From an uncultured Clostridia bacterium (lineage in GTDB: Bacteria > Bacillota_I > Bacilli_A > RF39 > UBA660): a DNA stretch of 44,113 bases. The notes beneath the pieces were generated by a model. It did not search any database, was not told where the DNA came from, and was given only the letters and a program-made list of their open reading frames with translations. Every line of letters begins with the position of its first letter. Within the stretch, counting starts at the first letter, position 1. Made by a program: the position numbers and the translations under genes. Location: the NCBI GenBank assembly GCA_947165135.1, contig CAMUZE010000011.1:1-44113 (forward strand). The letters run 5' to 3'. Of this stretch, positions 1 to 6,673 are shown in pieces.

Positions 1-66
1 GAAAAAACAATAATATATCCATTTGATTATAAAATCAATAAAAGTCAAAATGAAATTGAAATATAA
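1..66 (+). CDS. C-terminal end of an upstream gene (partial)
   Basis: Reading frame 1 is open from the first base and ends at TAA (64-66), giving a 21-residue charged tail (ends ...SQNEIEI). A terminator begins at its stop codon, which supports this being a real gene end on the plus strand. The body of the gene lies outside the window, so no function can be given. Confidence 0.55.
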   Translation, partial: EKTIIYPFDYKINKSQNEIEI

Positions 67-86
67 GATGCTAAAAGCATCTTTTA
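65..86 (+). terminator. Intrinsic terminator of the partial upstream gene
   Basis: Seven-base-pair stem AAGATGC / GCATCTT around the loop TAAAA, followed by a short T run. It overlaps the stop codon of the partial gene. Confidence 0.7.
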
Positions 87-88
87 AT

Positions 89-117
89 TTGACTTTAGAA
101 TAAAAATATACTACAAT
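89..117 (+). promoter_or_regulatory. Sigma-A-type promoter for the gene at 148
   Basis: TTGACT (89-94), a 17-base spacer, then TACAAT (112-117). It lies between the upstream terminator and the ribosome site of the gene at 148. Confidence 0.7.
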
Positions 118-147
118 ATATCTCAATATTTGAAAGGAAAAGAACTT

Positions 148-987
148 ATGAATGCTGAATTATTAAAAAGAAAAATATATTGGGAAGTAAGATATGCAAT
201 AGATAAATATTTTCAAACTGGCAAGCCGGATATAACAGGTATTTGTCAAGATATGGAAGGATTATTATCTGGAGCAGAAGAATGTCAGAAACTGATAGAA
301 AGTAAATCTGATATTTCAGAATTAGAATTTTATAATATGTTAACTACATTTGCCTTTGTTACTAATTGGACTGAAAAAGATTTAGTTAATATCATTGAAA
401 TCCATACTGGGAAAAATTTTGTTGGTAGTACTAGAATAAGAACAAGAATGCATAAAGTAGTTAAGGAAAGAAAAGATAATAAACATTGCGCTTGCTGGTA
501 TAATGAAGTTGGAATAGATTATAGAGTATTATATACTTCTGATGCTCATCTTGATAATAAACATTTATATACTGTTGAAGAAATTAGTAAACTTATTGCT
601 GATGGGAAAATAGTAATTGTAAAAGAAATAAATAGGAAGTTATTTGGTAAAAAACAAGAAAGAGAAACATACTATCCATTTGAGTGTGCATATGACGATA
701 ATTCTGCTTTATATTCTTTTTTAAGTAAAGATGGCAAGTATTATTTATCTACTTTGAAATATATTAAAGAACAAATGACATCAAGTAAACTTAAGAAACT
801 ATTTATAGAGAACATGAAACATATTGATGGAGAAATAAGCTATGTATCTAATGGAGGAAAGTTTAATGGCTTATCATGGGATTATGTAGCTCAAGAATGT
901 GAAAGAGAATTTGAGGAAAAAGGATATACAAGAAGACTGTTAAATTTGAACACAGAGAAAGCAAAATATAGTAAAAACCATAGTTAA
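148..987 (+). CDS. Hypothetical protein, 279 aa
   Basis: I do not recognise this protein. The ATG at 148 is preferred over the in-frame TTG at 130 because an AAAGGA ribosome site (about 133-138) is well spaced for 148. The product is soluble, charged and rich in Lys/Glu, with no signal peptide or membrane segment. A mixed helical N-terminal half (about residues 1-110) is followed by a CACW motif near residue 112 and a C-terminal half rich in aromatic residues. It has its own promoter and is closed by a terminator, so it is a single-gene unit. It sits at the edge of an accessory stretch running to the tRNA-Gly genes. Confidence 0.75.
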   Translation: MNAELLKRKIYWEVRYAIDKYFQTGKPDITGICQDMEGLLSGAEECQKLIESKSDISELEFYNMLTTFAFVTNWTEKDLVNIIEIHTGKNFVGSTRIRTRMHKVVKERKDNKHCACWYNEVGIDYRVLYTSDAHLDNKHLYTVEEISKLIADGKIVIVKEINRKLFGKKQERETYYPFECAYDDNSALYSFLSKDGKYYLSTLKYIKEQMTSSKLKKLFIENMKHIDGEISYVSNGGKFNGLSWDYVAQECEREFEEKGYTRRLLNLNTEKAKYSKNHS

Positions 988-1003
988 TATTTAAAAAAAT
1001 TAA

Positions 1004-1131
1004 CAAAAAAACTTGTGATTAATCACAAGTTTTATATATTAAGTTCAGAATATTCCGAACAGATTTAACTCTGGAGCAACTGCGAGTGTCATATGAGAAA
1101 TATTGACACTACTTGAATTCACTCAATCGAT
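1004..1131 (-). ncRNA. Candidate small RNA, about 128 nt, own promoter and terminator
   Basis: The gap 988-1344 holds a complete transcription unit on the minus strand with no ORF. The promoter reads TTGACT (plus 1160-1165), a 16-base spacer and extended -10 TGATAAAAT (plus 1138-1146). The unit ends in a perfect inverted repeat (1010-1031) followed on the minus strand by seven T. In between are a strong hairpin AGTGTC / GACACT (arms 1085-1090 and 1105-1110), a small hairpin CAGA / TCTG (1060-1073) and an inverted repeat at 1043-1060. I could not match it to tmRNA, SRP RNA, RNase P or a riboswitch. The segment 1060-1079 resembles the 3' end and trailer of the tRNA-Gly at 5271, so a tRNA-derived or integration-site origin is possible. 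Confidence 0.45.
1010..1031. terminator. Bidirectional terminator between the 148 gene and the candidate sRNA
   Basis: A perfect 22-base inverted repeat (ACTTGTGAT / ATCACAAGT core) has T-rich sequence on both outer sides. On the minus strand it is followed by seven T, on the plus strand by TTTATATATT. It can close both the gene at 148 and the minus-strand unit. Confidence 0.75.
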
Positions 1132-1287
1132 AAATAGATTTTATCATAAAAGTTTATAAAGTCAAAATCATTTTTAAACTTTGTATTAGAATATGAAGTG
1201 GTTAGTTAATAGTAAAATGTAATTTAATAGAATATTTAAAAACAAGTTGCATTTACTTCTTTAAATAAACAAATTCAGAAGTTAGAC

Positions 1288-1316
1288 TTGATAAAAAGGT
1301 TATTATATGCTATCAT
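1288..1316 (+). promoter_or_regulatory. Promoter for the gene at 1345
   Basis: TTGATA (1288-1293), a 17-base spacer and extended -10 TGCTATCAT (1308-1316). It lies 28 bases upstream of the ATG, with the ribosome site AAAGAGGAG in between. Confidence 0.65.
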
Positions 1317-1344
1317 ATATGCCAATTAGAAAGAGGAGATTTAA

Positions 1345-2067
1345 ATGATAATTCAGGGTTTAAATATGGACATGTTGATGCCACCATATGATGAAGAAAA
1401 GGAAAGACAAAAAGAAGAAAAAAGACGAGAAAAATTAAAATCAGACATGGAAGAAATTATATGTGAAAAATTTTCTGACAAAGATTTGGGTGAAATACAA
1501 CGTTATAAGAGAGAAATATTTGATTATTTAGATTGTAATGGTAATTTTGAATTAATAAATAATGCTTCAAAATTAGAAATTTTTATTAAAACTTATTATA
1601 AAATATTAAGTAAAAAAGATGTTACTTTAAGTGAATATGTTTTATTACAATCTTTATCAAGAACATCTAACAATGAAGTGGCAGAGGAAATACAAAGACA
1701 ATATAAAAAAGCTAAAGATATTGTAATTTCAGTTGCAACAGAAAAATGTGTAGAACAAGGTGAAACAATTTTAGAGGAAGATTCTATTAATAAAATTGTT
1801 GATGAATTCATTGAACAATATAAAAATAGGAATTTAGAAGAAATTGGATTTAATTCTATTTATGAAAAATATAAGGATAAATCTAATGAAGCCAAGGCAC
1901 TTATTTGTAAAACTTTAGGGTTTACTTCATTCGAAGAAATTAAATCAGAAAGCAATAATTTACTTATTAATGCTATTGCAACAATTATATATTTGGAATC
2001 AAATACTGATTTAGACTTAAATTCTCATTTGAAAAGTACGAAATTACGATTACAAAAAGTTAATTAA
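1345..2067 (+). CDS. Hypothetical helical protein, 240 aa
   Basis: I do not recognise the family. The ATG follows an AAAGAGGAG site by seven bases. Residues about 15-40 are almost entirely Glu/Lys/Arg (EEKERQKEEKRREK) and probably form a charged helix or coiled coil; the rest looks all-helical and soluble. No signal peptide or membrane segment is seen. It has its own promoter and a downstream terminator (2069-2092). A role within the local accessory cluster is possible, but nothing in the sequence shows one. Confidence 0.75.
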   Translation: MIIQGLNMDMLMPPYDEEKERQKEEKRREKLKSDMEEIICEKFSDKDLGEIQRYKREIFDYLDCNGNFELINNASKLEIFIKTYYKILSKKDVTLSEYVLLQSLSRTSNNEVAEEIQRQYKKAKDIVISVATEKCVEQGETILEEDSINKIVDEFIEQYKNRNLEEIGFNSIYEKYKDKSNEAKALICKTLGFTSFEEIKSESNNLLINAIATIIYLESNTDLDLNSHLKSTKLRLQKVN

Positions 2068-2068
2068 T

Positions 2069-2100
2069 TGCTCCCATAAAAGGGGCATTTTTTATTCTTT
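2069..2100 (+). terminator. Intrinsic terminator after the 1345 gene
   Basis: GC-containing hairpin TGCTCCC / GGGGCA (2069-2086, one bulge) followed by TTTTTTATTCTTTTTTT. Confidence 0.75.
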
Positions 2101-2401
2101 TTTTATCAGGATAAGAGGGTGGTATCACATCATTAAGATTTACCCATAAATCCTAATAATTTGTGACACCATTTTTATTTTGAAAATGCTCCCTCAAACA
2201 TATAATTTGATAATCTTTGGCCTTAAATACTAATGAAAATTGCTCCCAAAATGACCTTTTTCTGAAAAAGTTGAGGGAGCGATAACAAAGGTTATTCAAA
2301 ACTCCTAATAGTAAAAGTTGATAAACAACTAATTTCTAAAAGCATTATAGCATATTTTTCTAATATTTAAACTTTTTTTGTTCAATTAATTTAAAATGTG
2401 T
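2101..2401. other. Structure-rich gap without a gene (possible degenerate T-box or RNA remnant)
   Basis: No ORF is supported here. The first part, around 2117-2128, reads AGGGTGGTATCACA, which resembles the T-box core AGGGTGGTACCGCG. It is the 5' arm of a long imperfect hairpin (2120-2171) followed by TTTTTATTTT, the layout expected of the end of a T-box leader. No specifier domain and no aminoacyl-tRNA or amino-acid gene is present. Further on, GCTCCCTCAA (2188-2197) and TTGAGGGAGC (2271-2280) form a 10-base inverted repeat around about 73 bases. The element TGCTCCC occurs three times (about 2070, 2187, 2241). This may be a decayed regulatory RNA or a small non-coding RNA. Confidence 0.35.
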
Positions 2402-2407
2402 TATAAT
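2399..2407 (+). promoter_or_regulatory. Extended -10 promoter for the gene at 2437
   Basis: TGTTATAAT lies 29 bases before the ATG. No good -35 is visible, which fits an extended -10 promoter. Confidence 0.55.
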
Positions 2408-2436
2408 AAAAAACACATTTATCAAAGGGGGATAAT

Positions 2437-5076
2437 ATGGAATCAACAAACTTTAGTATTGATTTTAAAAATATTAGAACATATAAAAATAAATATAAAG
2501 TAATTAATATTTTCAAAAGAATGACTGATAAAGATATAAATTTATTAATTGATTCTAATGTTGTTGAAGTTATATCAACTCTTAACGAAGGTACTATAAA
2601 CTCTATTTTTAGAAATTCAGGTTCTTCCTTACAAAACAAACTATGGAATAATGATATAATTCAAAGAGTTTTAATATTTGGTAAAAAAGATATTACAAAT
2701 TTACATTATGATGAACAACTTATAAGGAATCTTGAAAATTTAAATAAGATTATTAAATTACAATCAATAAAAAAGCAAGTGTACACTAATAAATATTTTA
2801 TTGCAGTACTAACATCAGATATTGAAATAGAAACAAGATTCTTCCATTCTTATGACATTAATAAAGTATTTGAAAGTATAGTTTATAGTGACCAATTTAA
2901 GTCATTACCAAGTGATAAACAATTAAGAATAATTGAAAAGTTAAATAGTTATACAAATGACATTTTACTTCCTATTGATTTTAGACAAAGATATAAAAAT
3001 ATTGAAAGAATATTATTTTCTATAGATATAAGTAAGCTTGATGAAAATATAATTTCACAACTTAATGATGATGAATTATTTTTTATAGATTATATTAGAA
3101 ATGATAAAAATAATAATCAAGCAATTAAAAAATATATAATTGAAAATATTAAATCAAAAGGAAAATCATTTGAACAATTCATGGATGAAATGAAAACAAG
3201 AGATAATCTTATAAATAGACGAATACGTGATGTTTACAGAAGAAAATATTACTATAGTTCAGTTGATTTAAAGCAAAAAGTATTTGAAATACTTTTACAT
3301 GAAATAGATGATGAATTAATAAGAGAAAAAATGTTAAGATATTTGCTACCTATTATAATGAAAGATAGTTTGGTAAATTCAGAAGCAATGTACAATACTT
3401 TAAAAAGAAATTTAAATTATAATTTATTAACATATACAGATATTAATAACCTAACAAGTCATTATGATCATTTAAACAAAGACTTAAGGTTAATGTTTTA
3501 CTTAAAGTTTAATATTTCTCTAGCAAGTGCTAGATATTTAAATGGTATAACTTTTGACCAATTATCTAAAATAAATGTAAAACATATTAATAAATTATTT
3601 AAATTTTTAGAAGATAAAACTCAAGATGAGTTGTCTTCAATATATGGAATATGTATAAAACTATATTTTATATTTGGTTATGAAAGAAGTATTGAAATAT
3701 TAAGTGGTAGATACGGAGAGTACGATAGAAGATTTTTAGATAATGTTGCTAAAACTGATGTAAGTAAAGTATTAATGGTTGAAGAAGGTAATAAATACTT
3801 ACCATCAATAGATCGAAGATTTATTAATTTTATGTTTGAAACTCCAAAAAACAATCACTTTATTGATATGCTAAATAATAAGAATTCAGAATTATATAAA
3901 AGATGGTATTATGTTTATAACAACTATGATGAGATACTTGAAAAATGCCATAATGAAATTACAATGAAAAAGATTGTTTCAATACTAGAAACTGAAAAAT
4001 ATGATATAAATAGAAAAATAATAACACCTGACTGTTATTTATTAAACAATAATGATTTTTTAGAAAACATTGTTTTAGGCAATAAAACCAGACACAGCAA
4101 TGATGATGTTTTAAAAAGTATAGTTGAAATATATAGGAAGATGAAAAGAAGAGTTGAATCTAGTATTCCATACGTAGAAGGCACATCAGTAGATGGATAC
4201 AAATTTCAAACATTAAAATTTGATGATTATAAAATATTTGAATTGGGATATAAAGCTAATTGTTGTATTAGAACATTAGATATTGCTCATAAGCATTTAT
4301 TACATGCTGCTTTATGTAGAAATGGAAGAATACTACTAATATATGATAAATTAGGTGATTTGGCGGCTTTTTGTCCTATTAAAAGAAATGGTAATGTTTT
4401 AATTGTTAATAGTATTGAATGTGTAGATAAAAGATTTGACAAAACAGGAGATTATATAAAAACTGCATTTAGCCAATGTATTCAAGAAATTGTAAATACA
4501 AGTATGTCAAGCAATGAACCGATAGAATTAGTATGCATTGGAAGAAATTCTTATTTAAAACCAAATGTTGTACAATTCCCATCAAATGTTGAAACACCAA
4601 CTATTTATGAAAAAGATGATGATACATATAAAAATACTGATATTTATCATACATCTTTAGACATAGTTTATAAAGCTGATAATTTTAATTTCGAAAGTAT
4701 TAAAAAAGGTAATCCCAATGTTTCTTATAATGATCCTAGACCATCAATTACTTCCTGTGATTTTCGACAATCATCTAAAGAAGAACAAGAAAAAGCATTA
4801 AATGTTATCAATGCTATTAGATACTCTAGTTCTGAATTAGAAGAATTAGAAAATTTTAGATTATGTGAAAGATATGGAATACAATGTTGCATATATAATA
4901 AAGATTGGTATATTTTAAAAGCGTTTGATGGTAATATTTATGGCGATTGTTTAAAAGATGATAAAAGAGCTATTACTGAATATAATATTGCTTTACAAGA
5001 ATTTCAAAATAGGTTTTATTCAGAACAACAAAATGATGAAGTAAAGCTTGTTAAAAAATTTAAACTTCCAAGATGA
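2437..5076 (+). CDS. Large hypothetical protein with a PcfJ-like region, 879 aa
   Basis: Start ATG 2437 has a strong site (AAAGGGGG). Residues 1-580 are helix-rich, charged and of unknown fold. A more conserved-looking region at about 588-670 contains a C-C-I-R motif (YKANCCIRTLD), a histidine-rich helix (AHKHLLHAALCRNGRILLIYD) and beta strands. That pattern reminds me of the catalytic-looking core of PcfJ-like proteins found on mobile elements, but I hold the match with low confidence. No signal peptide or membrane segment is present. The gene stands alone between a structured gap and two tRNA-Gly-related sites, which suits accessory or mobile DNA. No function is claimed. Confidence 0.75.
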   Translation: MESTNFSIDFKNIRTYKNKYKVINIFKRMTDKDINLLIDSNVVEVISTLNEGTINSIFRNSGSSLQNKLWNNDIIQRVLIFGKKDITNLHYDEQLIRNLENLNKIIKLQSIKKQVYTNKYFIAVLTSDIEIETRFFHSYDINKVFESIVYSDQFKSLPSDKQLRIIEKLNSYTNDILLPIDFRQRYKNIERILFSIDISKLDENIISQLNDDELFFIDYIRNDKNNNQAIKKYIIENIKSKGKSFEQFMDEMKTRDNLINRRIRDVYRRKYYYSSVDLKQKVFEILLHEIDDELIREKMLRYLLPIIMKDSLVNSEAMYNTLKRNLNYNLLTYTDINNLTSHYDHLNKDLRLMFYLKFNISLASARYLNGITFDQLSKINVKHINKLFKFLEDKTQDELSSIYGICIKLYFIFGYERSIEILSGRYGEYDRRFLDNVAKTDVSKVLMVEEGNKYLPSIDRRFINFMFETPKNNHFIDMLNNKNSELYKRWYYVYNNYDEILEKCHNEITMKKIVSILETEKYDINRKIITPDCYLLNNNDFLENIVLGNKTRHSNDDVLKSIVEIYRKMKRRVESSIPYVEGTSVDGYKFQTLKFDDYKIFELGYKANCCIRTLDIAHKHLLHAALCRNGRILLIYDKLGDLAAFCPIKRNGNVLIVNSIECVDKRFDKTGDYIKTAFSQCIQEIVNTSMSSNEPIELVCIGRNSYLKPNVVQFPSNVETPTIYEKDDDTYKNTDIYHTSLDIVYKADNFNFESIKKGNPNVSYNDPRPSITSCDFRQSSKEEQEKALNVINAIRYSSSELEELENFRLCERYGIQCCIYNKDWYILKAFDGNIYGDCLKDDKRAITEYNIALQEFQNRFYSEQQNDEVKLVKKFKLPR

Positions 5077-5100
5077 TTTATCTTTCAAAATCATCTTTTC
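5071..5100 (+). terminator. Terminator overlapping the end of the 879-aa gene
   Basis: AGATGATTT / AAAATCATCT stem (arms 5071-5079 and 5087-5096) ending in TTTTC. It overlaps the TGA stop codon. Confidence 0.7.
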
Positions 5101-5152
5101 TTTGAATTTTTCCTTAATAATATTTATCATAGTTCCATCCTTTCTTTATAAA

Positions 5153-5204
5153 GTAGGATAGTCTTTGTATTCTTCCAAGCTGATAACGCGGGAGTTCGAA
5201 ACAC
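5153..5204 (+). pseudogene. Broken tRNA-Gly(UCC) remnant
   Basis: The segment CTTCCAAGCTGATAACG (from 5172) reproduces the anticodon loop and 3' anticodon stem of a typical Firmicutes tRNA-Gly with anticodon UCC, followed by a T-arm-like GGGAGTTCGAA. The 5' anticodon stem, most of the D arm and the 3' acceptor strand are missing or mutated; upstream GTAGGATAGTCTTTGTA looks like a compressed acceptor/D arm. It cannot fold as a tRNA. It may be decay or the trace of a recombination at a tRNA gene. Confidence 0.5.
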
Positions 5205-5205
5205 A

Positions 5206-5231
5206 AAAAAACTAATCCAAATTGGATTAGT
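5206..5231 (-). terminator. Terminator of the tRNA-Gly transcript
   Basis: Read on the minus strand, CTAATCC / GGATTAG forms a hairpin followed by seven T. It lies about 40 bases past the tRNA 3' end. Confidence 0.75.
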
Positions 5232-5270
5232 TATTTATCAAAACTCGAAAAGTTCGAGCAGATTTCACTA

Positions 5271-5345
5271 TGGAGCAAGTAACCGGAATCGAACCGGCAT
5301 CTTAGCCTTGGCAAGGCCACATTCTAACCGTTGAACTATACCTGC
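5271..5345 (-). tRNA. tRNA-Gly, anticodon GCC
   Basis: The 75-nt minus-strand sequence folds as a cloverleaf. The acceptor stem GCAGGTA / TACTTGC has one G-U pair, the anticodon arm is CCTTGCCAAGG with GCC in the loop, and the T arm contains GGTTCGATTCC. The CCA end is encoded. It is preceded by a consensus promoter and followed by a small hairpin (5244-5257) and a terminator. Confidence 0.93.
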
Positions 5346-5356
5346 GTTGTATAAAT

Positions 5357-5385
5357 ATTATAAATAATTTTATAATATTTTTCAA
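5357..5385 (-). promoter_or_regulatory. Promoter of tRNA-Gly(GCC)
   Basis: On the minus strand TTGAAA (5380-5385), a 17-base spacer and a perfect TATAAT (5357-5362). The -10 lies 11 bases upstream of the mature tRNA 5' end. Confidence 0.75.
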
Positions 5386-5469
5386 CAATAAATTACTTAT
5401 CTTCATAATTTTTATATGTTTTATTATATGTGAGTGTATATTTTGATATTGTATATATAAAAATAAAAA

Positions 5470-5497
5470 ATTGCTAAGGTTCAATTTCCTTAACAAT
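5470..5497 (-). terminator. Terminator overlapping the end of alr
   Basis: Minus-strand stem ATTGTTAAGG / CCTTAGCAAT followed by TTTTTTATTTTT. The 3' arm contains the alr stop codon. Confidence 0.75.
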
Positions 5498-6664
5498 TTT
5501 TTCATTTAATGTATATACTTTTTTATTAGCATGTCCTATTGCAAGAAGTATTTCAATAGTTAATTTATTTGTAAATGAAGCTAGAGTTTTTGGAGTAAGT
5601 TTATCATTTATTAATTCTACTTTATCATTAATATTAATATCATCATCTACTATTATAGCAATCATGTTCATAGATGTTTGTCCAGCAACAAAGTATTTTT
5701 TATCTTTAATATAAACATAATGTGAATTAATACCAAATCCAATACCATTGTTATATCCTACTGGAACAATTGCAATTTTTACATTTTCTTTTGCTTTATA
5801 TGAAAGACCATATCCAATATATTCTCCTTTTTTAACCGCTTTTATTTGCAATATATTAGAATACATTTTTAATGCTGGTTTAATATCTAGTTCTACATCT
5901 GTATATACTTTACTTAGATTATATTTTTTTTGCATATACTTATTTCTAAGGTTTCTTAATTTATTTATAATTCCTTTATTACTTGTTCTAATAGTGGGAT
6001 TAAATCCATATAATATACTTCCAAGTCTAACTCCATTAGCAAATTCTATTTTATCGTGAGAAACTAGATTAGCACTACTTGTTAGATGAACAATAGGAAT
6101 ACTCTTTAAACCAATATTTTCTGTTAATTCTTTAAACTTGCTAATTTGATTGTCATATGTTTTTTCATGTAATCCAACTGTAGATAGATGTGTATATATA
6201 CCCTCTAATTCTAAATATTTATTCTCATTAATTAGTTTATATGCTTCTTCTAGTTTTTCTTTATCTTTAAATCCTAATCTATTCATTCCTGTATCTAGTT
6301 TAATATGTACTTTAATTTTTTTATTAATCTTTTTAACTAAGTATTCAAGATAAGTTAAATCAGCTATAGTAATTGTAATATTATTCTTAATAGCAGTATC
6401 CAAATCTTCTATATCAATTGGGGCAAAGCACAAAACAGGTATATCTTTATTATATTCACGGACTTTTAATGCTTCTTCTAAATATGTAACTGCAATATAA
6501 TTAATACCACCTTTTATTAATTCATTAACTATATATTCACCATGACCATATGCATTGGATTTAACTACTCCAAAATAATACTTATAATCACCATATTTAT
6601 TTATAATATATTTTGTATTTTCTCTTAGGGTATCTAAATTAATTTCTAAATATGTTTTATTCAT
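5474..6664 (-). CDS. alr: Alanine racemase
   Basis: PLP-dependent interconversion of L- and D-alanine for peptidoglycan precursors, in the cytoplasm. The PLP lysine is K35 in VVKSNAYGHG. The N-terminal barrel continues to the FANGVRLGSILYG region, and the C-terminal beta domain has the tyrosine motif GYGLSYKA and PVGY. At 396 aa the length is normal for the family. The start has a strong AGGAGG site. It lies nine bases after the sortase gene and is probably co-transcribed with it, ending at its own terminator. PVGYNNG replaces the usual PVGYADG, a mild divergence. Confidence 0.93.
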   Translation of the reverse strand: MNKTYLEINLDTLRENTKYIINKYGDYKYYFGVVKSNAYGHGEYIVNELIKGGINYIAVTYLEEALKVREYNKDIPVLCFAPIDIEDLDTAIKNNITITIADLTYLEYLVKKINKKIKVHIKLDTGMNRLGFKDKEKLEEAYKLINENKYLELEGIYTHLSTVGLHEKTYDNQISKFKELTENIGLKSIPIVHLTSSANLVSHDKIEFANGVRLGSILYGFNPTIRTSNKGIINKLRNLRNKYMQKKYNLSKVYTDVELDIKPALKMYSNILQIKAVKKGEYIGYGLSYKAKENVKIAIVPVGYNNGIGFGINSHYVYIKDKKYFVAGQTSMNMIAIIVDDDININDKVELINDKLTPKTLASFTNKLTIEILLAIGHANKKVYTLNEKIVKEIEP

Positions 6665-6673
6665 ATTATCCTC

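Noticed and set aside
1060-1131. A tRNA gene on the minus strand ending in GCTCCA
   Set aside because: No T arm with TTCGA and no matching acceptor strand; only the 3' end and trailer resemble tRNA-Gly, so it is listed as a candidate sRNA instead.
2117-2180. A functional T-box riboswitch
   Set aside because: The conserved core is only partly matched, there is no specifier domain upstream, and the following gene is not an amino-acid or tRNA-charging gene.
5302-5505. Minus-strand frame over tRNA-Gly and the alr terminator
   Set aside because: It overlaps an intact tRNA, its promoter and a terminator, and has no ribosome site.
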